The notes beneath the pieces were generated by a model. It had not been told where the DNA came from. It worked only from the letters and a program-made list of their open reading frames with translations, and made no database searches. This document shows positions 23,500-31,870 of a DNA stretch of 37,096 bases, one piece after another. The translations under genes and the position numbers were made by a program. How positions within the stretch are numbered: the first letter of the stretch is position 1; the number at the start of each line of letters is the position of its first letter. The stretch is from positions 1-37,096 of the forward strand of contig JAQTXD010000028.1 in the NCBI GenBank assembly GCA_028688955.1. Reading direction: 5' to 3'. Source of the stretch: Desulfuromonadaceae bacterium. GTDB taxonomy: Bacteria > Desulfobacterota > Desulfuromonadia > Geobacterales > Pseudopelobacteraceae.

Positions 23500-24537
23500 A
23501 TGAAGAATCCCGTCAAGGTTGTGTATGCAGGGTATCATATCGAAACAGCACTTTTGTTGTATCGTGACAAACGATTCGATGTTGCAGGGATTGGGCTGAT
23601 CGAGGAATTTGTGTCATGTGCCACATATAACCCTGTCAACGCTCTCTTTAAAATCATCTACCTGCTTCGGTGCCGGAATCAATACAGGTTACTTGAAATA
23701 GCACTGTTGCGCATATTGACTCTGGTGTCATCCTGTGCGACCTCTTTTTACTTCAGATACGTTGATTATCTGAAAGTAATATCTGAATCCGGGACAGAGA
23801 TCCTCGATTTTAACAACAAGATCAAGATTGTTGATTTTTTGAAATCAAAACGTGTCGATATAACGGTGGTCAATGCCTGGTCGATTCTTGCGGAAGAAAT
23901 TGTAACGGCGCCTTCGTATGGGACGGTTAATGTCCATCCCTCTAAATTGCCTCAATATCGCGGAGCGTTGCCTACGCTCTGGTCACTAAAGAATGGTGAC
24001 AGCGAATCCGCGGTAACATGTTTTGTCGTGGATAATGCCATTGATACAGGGTCGATAGTCAGCCAGCATCCGTTTCCAATCGGTGAAGATGCCGACTGGT
24101 ATAGCGTGGAGATGAGTATAAACAGGCTCCTTCAGGAAACTTTTACCACGGATGTGATGAAATATGTCAGAGGCGAAATCAAGCCGACACCACAAGACAT
24201 GTGTATTAAATCACATACCGGAAAGTATTTTGAGTATATGGAAATTGATTGGGTTGGTGAACATGGGCGGGACATTTATAACAAGATAAATTTATACCCA
24301 TTCCTGGTGCCGGAAGATTACTGTTACACGTTCATTAATAACAGGAAAATTGCACTCAGGAAGGCAACTTTCGTACGCAGTCATGCCGGCGTGAACGGTA
24401 CTGGGACGTATTATGTTGACGGATGCACGGTATACGTTCAGGCGCAGTCTGGAGTTATTGCATGTCCACTTTTTTCCGGGGTACGGTTCAGTGACAGCCT
24501 CTATTTACTTCTGAACCGAAATGGCACGTTTGGCTGA
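23500..24537 (+). CDS. Formyltransferase-family protein (Fmt/PurN-like)
   Basis: A 345-residue protein with the formyl-tetrahydrofolate transferase catalytic set: N144, H146 (VNVHPSKLPQYRGALPTLWSLKNGDS) and D182 (NAIDTGSIV). Family members transfer a formyl group from 10-formyl-THF to an amine: Met-tRNA (Fmt), glycinamide ribotide (PurN) or sugar amines. It is not standard Fmt: the region before the motif (about 45-105) carries an extra hydrophobic stretch (YNPVNALFKIIYLL and LLEIALLRILTLVSS) and the C-terminal half differs. Sugar N-formyltransferases and natural-product enzymes are the closest idea. The composition is visibly AT-richer than the flanking genes, a hint of transfer. The start is the ATG at 23500; an in-frame TTG at 23467 is an alternative. 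Confidence 0.82.
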   Translation: MKNPVKVVYAGYHIETALLLYRDKRFDVAGIGLIEEFVSCATYNPVNALFKIIYLLRCRNQYRLLEIALLRILTLVSSCATSFYFRYVDYLKVISESGTEILDFNNKIKIVDFLKSKRVDITVVNAWSILAEEIVTAPSYGTVNVHPSKLPQYRGALPTLWSLKNGDSESAVTCFVVDNAIDTGSIVSQHPFPIGEDADWYSVEMSINRLLQETFTTDVMKYVRGEIKPTPQDMCIKSHTGKYFEYMEIDWVGEHGRDIYNKINLYPFLVPEDYCYTFINNRKIALRKATFVRSHAGVNGTGTYYVDGCTVYVQAQSGVIACPLFSGVRFSDSLYLLLNRNGTFG

Positions 24538-24599
24538 TTGTTTTGATACAAACGTAAAATTAACCTGTGGACACAGGTGAGTCAGGAGGACCATGTAAC

Positions 24600-26591
24600 A
24601 TGCGATTTTTCAACCTAAAACATCAGCAGGTTATGTGCAGCTTGCTTCTATTGAGTTTCTTGAGCATGGTTCCTGCCCCGGTGGGCGCTCAGGATGAACA
24701 TGCCTCTTCCGAAACCATCGAACAGTTGCTGAATACCGAAGTTGCGACAGTTACCGGGGCAAGCAAGTATCAGCAGGAACTGACGGACGCACCCGCTTCC
24801 GTCTCCATAATAACCTATGATGAAATTCGCAAGGGCGGTTTTCGTAATCTTGCTGAAACACTTAACAGCGTTCGAGGGTTCTATACTACGAACATCCGGA
24901 CTTTTCACAACATCGGGGTGCGGGGATTCAGTCCGCTCGGGGATTCGAATACGCGGATCCTGCTGCTGCTGGATGGACACCGGTTGAACGACGGTCTCTT
25001 TGAAGCTGCGCCACTGGGGAACGATTTCCCGGTCGATATGGATCTGATTGACCGCATCGAAATTATCCGTGGGCCGGGATCTTCTCTGTACGGTACCAAT
25101 GCTTTTCTGGCAGTCGTCAATGTGATCACCCGCAGCGGCAAGGATATCAGAGGAGGAGAACTGTCGGCCTCCGCAGGCAGTTTCAACGCTGTTGCCGGTC
25201 GTGCTACGAGTGGTGGCAAAGTGGCGGTTGACGTCGACCTGCTGATCTCCGGCAGCTACCGGGATGCGGCCGGTCGGAAGCGGCTCTTCTTTCCGGAATA
25301 TGCTGGAATAAACAACGGCATCGCTCAGGGATTGGATAGCGAAAAATCCTTTGACCTGCTCTCTAAAATTGTGTGGAAGGACTTCTCTCTGCTGCTGCTT
25401 TACGAAAAAAGAGACAGGGACGTGCCCACAGCTCCGTATAAAACAATCTTTAACGATTCACGGCAGACGATCGGGGAGCATCACGCTCTCGCCGGCCTTT
25501 CATTCAATCATTCCACAGGATGGGCTGATCTGAGTGCCCGTTTGACGTATAACCGCTACGAAGTTGATAATGATTATCCATTTGCCGGGAGTCTGAATCG
25601 GGATGACAACCTTGGCGAATGGATCGGCAGTGACCTTTTTGTATCGAAAGGCTTCTCTGACCATCTGGTGACGGTGGGTATGGAACATCGCTGGCAATTT
25701 ACCGAACGAATGCACAATTTTGACGTTTTACCACCTTCGGATATTCTTACTGCAAACCATCACAGTCTGGTTCAGGGGTATTATCTGCAGGACGAGTACC
25801 ATATACTGAAAGAGTTGATTCTCAATGCCGGACTCCGTATCGATCACTATGAAACATTCGGTAGTACGACCAACCCCCGTGCGGCACTGATCTGGAAACC
25901 TCAGAACACGACGGTATTGCGTCTCACTTACGGCGAAGCTTTTCGTGCCCCGAATGCCTATGAGCAGTTTTACGACGATGGCAGCACCCAGAAGGGAAAT
26001 CTGGGTTTGAGGCCGGAAAAGGTTCGTACGGTAGAGGCCGGCTGGGATCAGTTTATTGGGGAAAATCTTCGCACCGGCGCGTCATGTTTCTATACACGGA
26101 TTTCTGATTTGCTGGAGCAGGTTGCTGATACTGATACCCTGCTGGTATACAGGAACCAGAACAGGGTGGAGTCAAAAGGGGTTGAGCTTCAGGCTGAAGG
26201 AAAATGGGAAAGCGGGTTCAGTGGACGGATGAGCTACAGCTATCAGGACTCCGTATACCTGGGGCCGCGTCGGCCCGTTGCCAACTCACCTCACACTCTG
26301 CTTAAGGGGGCGTTGACCGCCCCATTGCCTATGAAAAAGAGTTTTGTCACCATCGAGTCGGTCTATACCGGTTCACGACTCAACGCGAGAGGTGAAACCA
26401 TTGACGGTGCTGCCATTTTCAACCTGACACTTCTGAATCGTGGTCTGCTGAAAGGGTTGGACTTGTCAGCCTCTTTGTACAACGTGCTGGATACTCATTA
26501 TTCGGCTCCTTCCGGTCCAGAACACGGAATCTTGCAGGAAATTCCCCAGGACGGCATTACCTTTCGCCTCAAAGCCACCTACCGGTTCTGA
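24600..26591 (+). CDS. TonB-dependent outer-membrane receptor
   Basis: A 663-residue receptor. A signal peptide (about 1-31, ending PVGAQ) is followed by a plug domain (about 45-165: LTDAPASVSIITYDEI, GVRGF and RIEIIRGPGSSLYGTNAFLAVVNVITR) and a beta-barrel ending in the terminal aromatic strand FRLKATYRF. A clear TonB box is not visible. The sequence after the signal (SETIEQLLNTEVATVTGASKYQQELTDAPASV) is the type found in receptors linked to signalling genes. It starts a tight three-gene unit with a YfiR-like protein 2 bases on and a GGDEF-EAL protein. AGGAGG sits about 10 bases before the ATG, and an ATGTAA start-stop pair lies between. The substrate is unknown. Confidence 0.92.
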   Translation: MRFFNLKHQQVMCSLLLLSFLSMVPAPVGAQDEHASSETIEQLLNTEVATVTGASKYQQELTDAPASVSIITYDEIRKGGFRNLAETLNSVRGFYTTNIRTFHNIGVRGFSPLGDSNTRILLLLDGHRLNDGLFEAAPLGNDFPVDMDLIDRIEIIRGPGSSLYGTNAFLAVVNVITRSGKDIRGGELSASAGSFNAVAGRATSGGKVAVDVDLLISGSYRDAAGRKRLFFPEYAGINNGIAQGLDSEKSFDLLSKIVWKDFSLLLLYEKRDRDVPTAPYKTIFNDSRQTIGEHHALAGLSFNHSTGWADLSARLTYNRYEVDNDYPFAGSLNRDDNLGEWIGSDLFVSKGFSDHLVTVGMEHRWQFTERMHNFDVLPPSDILTANHHSLVQGYYLQDEYHILKELILNAGLRIDHYETFGSTTNPRAALIWKPQNTTVLRLTYGEAFRAPNAYEQFYDDGSTQKGNLGLRPEKVRTVEAGWDQFIGENLRTGASCFYTRISDLLEQVADTDTLLVYRNQNRVESKGVELQAEGKWESGFSGRMSYSYQDSVYLGPRRPVANSPHTLLKGALTAPLPMKKSFVTIESVYTGSRLNARGETIDGAAIFNLTLLNRGLLKGLDLSASLYNVLDTHYSAPSGPEHGILQEIPQDGITFRLKATYRF

Positions 26592-26593
26592 TC

Positions 26594-27121
26594 ATGATGC
26601 GAGCTCTTCTCATCCTGCTTATGCTTTTCCTGATGCCGGTCGGCAGCAGTGCCCAGGGGGACTATGTTCCTCGTGAGTACATTGTAAAGGCAAAGTATCT
26701 GCTCAATATTCCGCTTTTTGTTGATATGCCGACTTCCGGGAAAAACGGTTCTCCCTTTACAATCTGCCTGATCGGGGATACTCCACTTGAATCCATTCTT
26801 GCCGCCTCAAAGGGTAAGCTGATCAAGAATCGCCCGTTGGCGGTGAAGAGAGTGGAGGATATCAGCCAGGTCGGCAATTGTCAGATGCTGTTTATCGCCT
26901 CGTCCGAACGGCACCGTCTACAGGTGCTGCTTCCCGAAGCACACAGCCGAGGAATCCTGACGGTCAGCGATATGCGTGACTTCGCCCGTCTGGGGGGGAT
27001 GATCAGTCTGCTGACCATTGACAATCGAGTTACCTATGACCTGAATCGAACCGCTGCCGGCAAGGCCTCTATTTCATTCAGCACACAGCTGCTGAAATTA
27101 GCTCGCGATATCATCAACTGA
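26594..27121 (+). CDS. YfiR-like periplasmic protein (DUF4154)
   Basis: A 175-residue protein with a signal peptide (1-21, ending SSAQG) and the DUF4154/YfiR pattern: EYIVKAKYLLNIPLFVDMP near the start, FTICLIGD, NCQMLFIASSE, ILTVSDMRDFARLGGMISLL, and a C-terminal FSTQLLKLARDI. In Pseudomonas, YfiR holds the diguanylate cyclase YfiN inactive from the periplasm until YfiB releases it. Here the expected partner follows 4 bases later and a TonB receptor precedes it by 2 bases. Only one Cys is present (NCQ), so the two disulfides of Pseudomonas YfiR are missing and redox sensing seems unlikely. Confidence 0.9.
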   Translation: MMRALLILLMLFLMPVGSSAQGDYVPREYIVKAKYLLNIPLFVDMPTSGKNGSPFTICLIGDTPLESILAASKGKLIKNRPLAVKRVEDISQVGNCQMLFIASSERHRLQVLLPEAHSRGILTVSDMRDFARLGGMISLLTIDNRVTYDLNRTAAGKASISFSTQLLKLARDIIN

Positions 27122-27125
27122 TCCC

Positions 27126-29312
27126 ATGAAAATTGCTGAGTACATATTCCGCTCCGCGTCCAGTTTTCGCACCAAGCAGCGCCTGGTAATCATGCTTGCC
27201 TGCTCCATCGTACTGGTCGTCACGTTACTCTGCTTTCTTGTCTACAGCTTTTATACCTTCAACCGAGAGAGCCGCGAGCGACTGGAAGCGTTGAGTGACA
27301 TCGTTGGTGCCGATGTCGGGGCCGCTCTGGCGTTCGGTGATGATCAGGCGGTGTCGAAGTCTCTTTCGGCTATCAAGGCCGATCCCTCTATAAAGCGGCT
27401 GTTCATCCTCAATGATAACGAACAGATCAGTGCCCATTATCATCGGGGGGACGTTGGACCACCGGTGGACCTGTTGCGATGTCTGAACGCCACGCGATCA
27501 GAATCCCGGCAACATTTTTTCAAGTTGAGCCCCAGTATCGAACGCCCGATCATGAAGGAAGGGGTGCGGCTTGGAACTATTTTAATTGAACAGGATGAGC
27601 ATGTCATAACCGAAAAAATTGTTGCTACATCCGCTATTAGCCTTTTTATACTGTCGTTTGCACTCGGATTCAGCTATCTGCTGGCAGATCGTTTTCAGCG
27701 GATTATAACGGACCCGGTTACCGCCATTGCAACAACCATGCAGGAGGTCAGTTACACCAAAGACTACTCAAAGCGGGTATCAGCAAGCGACACGGATGAG
27801 ATGAACACACTGGCGGAACGCTTTAATGAGATGCTGTCTGAAATTGAACGGCGGGATGAGGACCTTCTTGAGCGGCAGGAACAGTTGCATCACATGGCAA
27901 ATTTTGATGTCCTTACCGGTCTGCCGAATCGGGTCCTGTTCAATGACCGACTGGAGCAGGCTCTGCTCCGTGCATCACGGACAGGGGATCAGCTGGCCGT
28001 ACTGTTTATTGATCTGGATGACTTCAAGATGATCAATGATACCCATGGACATCGGACTGGTGACCAGCTTCTTCTGGAGACCGCAGCACGGCTGTCAGCC
28101 GGCACTCGTGCCGGTGATACTCTGGCGCGGTTGGGAGGGGACGAGTTTACCGTCTTTCTTCAGGATATCAAAAGCCCGGAAAGCGCACTTTCGGTTGCCC
28201 GGAAGCACATCAAGACATTGTTTGTCCCGTACCAAATTGATGAAAAACGCCTCTTCGTCTCGGCCAGTATCGGTGTGGCACTTTTCCCCAGTCACGGCAC
28301 CACGGCAGAAACGCTCGTCAAGAATGCTGACTCCGCCATGTATCTCGCAAAGGAAAAGGGCAAAAATAACGTCGAGCTATTTACCGATTCACTTCATACA
28401 ATACTTTCGGAGCGATTGGGGCTGTGCAATGATCTGCACCGGGCTTTGGAGCAGGAGGAGTTTGAGCTTTATTACCAGCCGCGGGTAAATCTTGAACGGA
28501 ATACCTGGGCCAGTGCCGAAGCGCTTATTCGCTGGAATCATCCGGAATTGGGGATGGTTTCCCCCGACAAGTTCATACCATTGGCTGAACAAACAGGGTT
28601 GATCCTGCAGCTCGGCGAATGGGTGATCCGCGAAGCGTGCCGTCAGCTGCATCAATGGCATGCTCAGGGTTTTTATCTTCCCCGGATATCGGTTAACGTT
28701 TCGCCTCTGCAGCTGCAGAGGCAGGATCTGCTCGGAATTGTCAAAGAAACTCTGACAGAGAACAGGCTCTGTACGCAGGCGTTGGAATTGGAAATAGTTG
28801 AAAGTGCTCTGGTGGAGGATATGGGACGCTCCATCACAATTTTGAGGGAACTGAAAGAGATCGGCGTCAAGATCAGCATAGATGATTTTGGAACCGGTTA
28901 CTCTTCACTCAGTTATCTGCGTACTCTTCCGGTGGATATCCTGAAAATTGACCGCTCGTTTCTTCTCAACGTGCACGAATCAGAAAAAGATGAACAAATT
29001 CTTGCCGCAATTATTGCCATGTCGCTGAGCCTCGGCCTTGAAGTTGTCACAGAAGGAGTTGAATCCGTTGAACAGGGGCATATTCTTAGAAAGCATAAAT
29101 GTCAGGATGCCCAGGGGTATTACTTTGCCCGCCCCATGCCCGCTGAAGAGTTCTTCCAGCGATTTACCGCCTTACAACCGGGCTTGGAACGGTTTCGCTT
29201 TAAGCCATCTGGCTGCACAAAAACATTCTGTTGCATGCTTTCCGGGGGCTCATCCAGCAATTGTGGACACGGTACGTTCTGCTTTGCTGAAAGACGTCTG
29301 GCAACCAGCTGA
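27126..29312 (+). CDS. YfiN-like membrane GGDEF-EAL protein with HAMP
   Basis: A 728-residue inner-membrane c-di-GMP enzyme. Order: membrane segment (about 20-42), a CHASE8-like periplasmic domain (about 45-160), a second segment (166-187), HAMP (188-240), GGDEF (255-425) and EAL (440-690). The cyclase motif GGDEF (337-341) is intact, with the inhibitory site RAGD (328-331). The EAL side keeps EALIRWNHP, DDFGTGYSSLSYL, KIDRSF, TEGVE and AQGYYFARP, so both activities could be present. YfiN itself has no EAL domain. The final 40 residues (after GLERFRFK) are an odd Cys-rich tail outside the EAL fold. Its stop is 1 base from the stop of the convergent rarD gene, so the transcripts must overlap or end inside genes. 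Confidence 0.92.
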   Translation: MKIAEYIFRSASSFRTKQRLVIMLACSIVLVVTLLCFLVYSFYTFNRESRERLEALSDIVGADVGAALAFGDDQAVSKSLSAIKADPSIKRLFILNDNEQISAHYHRGDVGPPVDLLRCLNATRSESRQHFFKLSPSIERPIMKEGVRLGTILIEQDEHVITEKIVATSAISLFILSFALGFSYLLADRFQRIITDPVTAIATTMQEVSYTKDYSKRVSASDTDEMNTLAERFNEMLSEIERRDEDLLERQEQLHHMANFDVLTGLPNRVLFNDRLEQALLRASRTGDQLAVLFIDLDDFKMINDTHGHRTGDQLLLETAARLSAGTRAGDTLARLGGDEFTVFLQDIKSPESALSVARKHIKTLFVPYQIDEKRLFVSASIGVALFPSHGTTAETLVKNADSAMYLAKEKGKNNVELFTDSLHTILSERLGLCNDLHRALEQEEFELYYQPRVNLERNTWASAEALIRWNHPELGMVSPDKFIPLAEQTGLILQLGEWVIREACRQLHQWHAQGFYLPRISVNVSPLQLQRQDLLGIVKETLTENRLCTQALELEIVESALVEDMGRSITILRELKEIGVKISIDDFGTGYSSLSYLRTLPVDILKIDRSFLLNVHESEKDEQILAAIIAMSLSLGLEVVTEGVESVEQGHILRKHKCQDAQGYYFARPMPAEEFFQRFTALQPGLERFRFKPSGCTKTFCCMLSGGSSSNCGHGTFCFAERRLATS

Positions 29313-29313
29313 T

Positions 29314-30243
29314 TCACTCGGTGGTTTGGCGGCGAGCCTCCTTTCTCTGTTCTCTTACCCCCCGGTAGGCATCAAATGAGTAGCAGCAGAGTCCGCTCCA
29401 GATACAGAGGAAACTGGCCAGATGTGCCCGGCTAAACGGCTCTTTGTAGAGTACCACGGCGAGCAGGAAGTGGAGGGTAGGGGTTATATACTGCAGAAAG
29501 CCTATGGTGGCGAGTCGCAATCGGCGGGCGGCCGAAGCAAAGAGCAGCAGCGGTACGGCCGTCGCGACGCCGGCCAGCACCAGCAGGCTGCCGGTCATTT
29601 GGCCATGCATAAGAAAATCACTCTTTCCCTGCCATGAGAGAAAGATCAAATAGCCGAGTGCCACCGGTCCGAGCAACAGGGTTTCTACGGTCAGGCCGGT
29701 GAGTGAATCAACCGCGACAACCTTGCGTAACAGGCCGTAGCAACCGAATGTCAGCGCCAGTGCCAGTGCCACCCAGGGAAAGCGGCCATAGTTGAACGTC
29801 AACAGTAGAACCCCGATTGCTGCAAGCAGCAGGCTGACCAACTGGAGACGGCGTAGGCGTTCCTTAAGAAAAAAGACACCGAGCAAAACGCTGACGAACG
29901 GTGTCATGAAATATCCGAGACTGGACTGGATGACCTGAGCGTGCCCCACGGCGATTATAAAAACAAGCCAGTTGGTTGCTATCAGCAGGGCTGAGATTGT
30001 TAGCAGCACTAAAACCGTGCGGTTGAGAAACGCATCCCGAAGATCCCGCCATTTCCCCCGAACGACGATAATGATCCAGAGAAACAGCAGCGACCAGATG
30101 ATGCGGTGCGACACAACCTGAAATGCGGGAACTGCAGAAAGTGCTTTGAAATAGACCGGGAAAAAGCCCCAGATCAGGTATGCCAGAACGCCGTAACCCA
30201 ATCCCGCCGCTCTGTGTGTACATTGTTCCGGTTTTTCCCGCAC
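29314..30243 (-). CDS. rarD: RarD-type DMT (EamA) transporter
   Basis: A 309-residue permease with about ten membrane helices and the RarD pattern: YGVLAYLIWGFFPVYFKAL, VVSHRIIWSLLFL, ATNWLVFIIAVGHAQVIQSSLGYFMTPF, LGVFFLKERL and ATIGFLQYITPTLHFLLAVVLYKE. It belongs to the drug/metabolite superfamily; RarD substrates are not firmly known. A GTG start at 30243 is chosen because AGGAGGGG stands about 10 bases before it and the upstream eamA stop ends 2 bases away; the longer open frame has no family match at its N-terminus. It is probably cotranscribed with the eamA gene before it. Confidence 0.88.
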   Translation of the reverse strand: MREKPEQCTHRAAGLGYGVLAYLIWGFFPVYFKALSAVPAFQVVSHRIIWSLLFLWIIIVVRGKWRDLRDAFLNRTVLVLLTISALLIATNWLVFIIAVGHAQVIQSSLGYFMTPFVSVLLGVFFLKERLRRLQLVSLLLAAIGVLLLTFNYGRFPWVALALALTFGCYGLLRKVVAVDSLTGLTVETLLLGPVALGYLIFLSWQGKSDFLMHGQMTGSLLVLAGVATAVPLLLFASAARRLRLATIGFLQYITPTLHFLLAVVLYKEPFSRAHLASFLCIWSGLCCYSFDAYRGVREQRKEARRQTTE

Positions 30244-30245
30244 GA

Positions 30246-31151
30246 TCAGTGCCCCTCCTGGTTTACTACAGCTGCGTGCCCCGCTGAAAAGCGGGTGAAG
30301 ATAAACAGACCGCCAAAGATTAAGCCGGCACCGGCCGTCTGCCGCAGCGTCGGATATTCGCGTAAGAAAACGGCCGCCCATAGTATGGCTCCTAACGGTT
30401 CTCCAAGAACACTGACGGAGACAACCGAGGCCTGGACATAGCGCAGCACCCAGTTAAAGACGGTGTGCCCGACAACGGTGCAGACAACTGCAAGGGCTGC
30501 AAACAGGATCCAGTCCTGCACAGAGTAGGGTGCGAACGGCGTCGCCGTTGCAATGCTCGCAAATACCAGTACTGCTGCGCTGCTGCCGTAGGTGTAAAAC
30601 GTGTAGACCGGCAGCGCGACTCCACCCCGTAAGCGTCGGCCGATCAACAAGTACCCGGAGACTAGCACGGCTGCAGTGAGGGCAAGCAGGTCACCCCAGA
30701 ACGCCTCCCTGCCGATCTGAAAGTCCGCTGCACCGATGACAATGCTTCCACACAATGCGAGTCCTCCGCCCAGCATGGCCATGCGGCTGACGCGCTCTCT
30801 GAAAAAAAGCCAGGACCCGATAACCACGAATAGCGGCTGTGTTGTCACCAGTACGACAGAGCTGGCAACGCTCGTAAAGCGGAGGGAGGCAAACCAGGTG
30901 ACAAGGTGGAGTGCGAGGCAGGCGCCGCTGGCAGCCGCCAGACCGCGCTGTTTCCAGGGGAGTGAGGTGAGCTCCGATCGATGGCGGATCACTGCATAGG
31001 GTGCCAGCACAGCAAACGTGATCAACAGCCGATAGGTGGCAATGATCAAGGCAGGCGCGGTTGTAAGTCTGACGAACAGTGCGGAGAATGAGACAGCAAA
31101 AACCCCTACCAGCACCGCCAGGTAGGGGTTTACAATTGGCTTGGTGTTCAC
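30246..31151 (-). CDS. EamA-family DMT transporter
   Basis: A 301-residue protein of two EamA repeats, about ten helices, starting LAVLVGVFAVSFSALFVRLTTAPALIIATYR. The second repeat includes YVQASVVSVSVLGEPLGAILWAAVFLREYP. It is a predicted exporter of amino acids or metabolites; the substrate is unknown. A GTG start at 31151 has GAGGA 11-12 bases upstream and is 14 bases past the livF stop. The first membrane helix is encoded across a terminator-like hairpin (31100-31131), so expression from the liv transcript may be attenuated. It is followed closely by rarD. Confidence 0.88.
   Translation of the reverse strand: MNTKPIVNPYLAVLVGVFAVSFSALFVRLTTAPALIIATYRLLITFAVLAPYAVIRHRSELTSLPWKQRGLAAASGACLALHLVTWFASLRFTSVASSVVLVTTQPLFVVIGSWLFFRERVSRMAMLGGGLALCGSIVIGAADFQIGREAFWGDLLALTAAVLVSGYLLIGRRLRGGVALPVYTFYTYGSSAAVLVFASIATATPFAPYSVQDWILFAALAVVCTVVGHTVFNWVLRYVQASVVSVSVLGEPLGAILWAAVFLREYPTLRQTAGAGLIFGGLFIFTRFSAGHAAVVNQEGH
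31098..31131 (-). terminator. Terminator-like hairpin inside the start of the eamA gene
   Basis: AACCCCTACC and its exact reverse complement (10 bp, 11 with the next A/T pair) flank a 10-base loop. The right arm on the minus strand runs into TTTTT. It has the form of an intrinsic terminator but lies in codons 7-18 of the coding region, 35 bases past the livF stop. It probably ends most liv transcripts. Confidence 0.75.
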
Positions 31152-31165
31152 GCGGATGGATCCTC

Positions 31166-31870
31166 TTATTCCCCCAGATACGCCTTGCGGACTTCGGGGT
31201 TGGCGGCGAGTTCTTTTGCATCTCCCTGCAGCACCACTTCTCCTGTCTCGAGGACATAGGCGCGATGGGCGATTGAAAGCGCCATGTTGGCGTTTTGTTC
31301 CACCAGCATGATAGTCGTGCCGGTTGCGTTAATCTCCTGGATGATGGAAAAAATCTGCGCAACCAGCATCGGCGCCAGACCCATGGACGGCTCATCCAGG
31401 AGCAGCAGTTTGGGGCGGGACATCAGGGCGCGTCCCATGGCAAGCATCTGCTGTTCGCCGCCGGAAAGGGTTTTTGCCAGCTGTTTTTTTCGTTCCAGCA
31501 GGCGCGGGAAGCGGGCAAATACCTGGTCGATCTCTTCCATAATCGCACTGTTGTCGTTGCGGATATAGGCACCCATCTCAAGATTTTCGAGGACAGACAT
31601 ATTGGCAAAGACGCGACGTCCTTCCGGGACCTGGGATATCCCCCGTTTGACGATCTCGTGGGGAGGTGTTCCGCTGATGGTTTCGCCCAAAAAGGATACC
31701 GAGCCTGAAAGGGTCGGAACGATGCCGGAGATGGCGTTGAGAATGGTCGTCTTGCCGGCTCCGTTTGCCCCGATAAGAGCAACGATTTCGCCCTGTTCAA
31801 CGTGGCAGGAAATGCTTTTCAGCGCTTTGATGGCGCCGTAATTGACAAACAGTTTATCAAGCGTGAGCAT
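31166..31870 (-). CDS. livF: Branched-chain amino acid ABC transporter ATPase LivF
   Basis: A 234-residue ABC ATPase of LivF type. Walker A is GANGAGKTT (about 33-41). The LivF-typical VPEGRRVFANMSVLENLEMGAY follows, then the signature LSGGEQQML, Walker B LLLLDEPSMGLAPM and the H-loop VEQN. The length is normal for LivF. The start at 31870 overlaps livG by 14 bases and has AAGGGGG before it; an upstream in-frame ATG at 31972 would run deep into livG. It is the last gene of livHMGF. Confidence 0.94.
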   Translation of the reverse strand: MLTLDKLFVNYGAIKALKSISCHVEQGEIVALIGANGAGKTTILNAISGIVPTLSGSVSFLGETISGTPPHEIVKRGISQVPEGRRVFANMSVLENLEMGAYIRNDNSAIMEEIDQVFARFPRLLERKKQLAKTLSGGEQQMLAMGRALMSRPKLLLLDEPSMGLAPMLVAQIFSIIQEINATGTTIMLVEQNANMALSIAHRAYVLETGEVVLQGDAKELAANPEVRKAYLGE

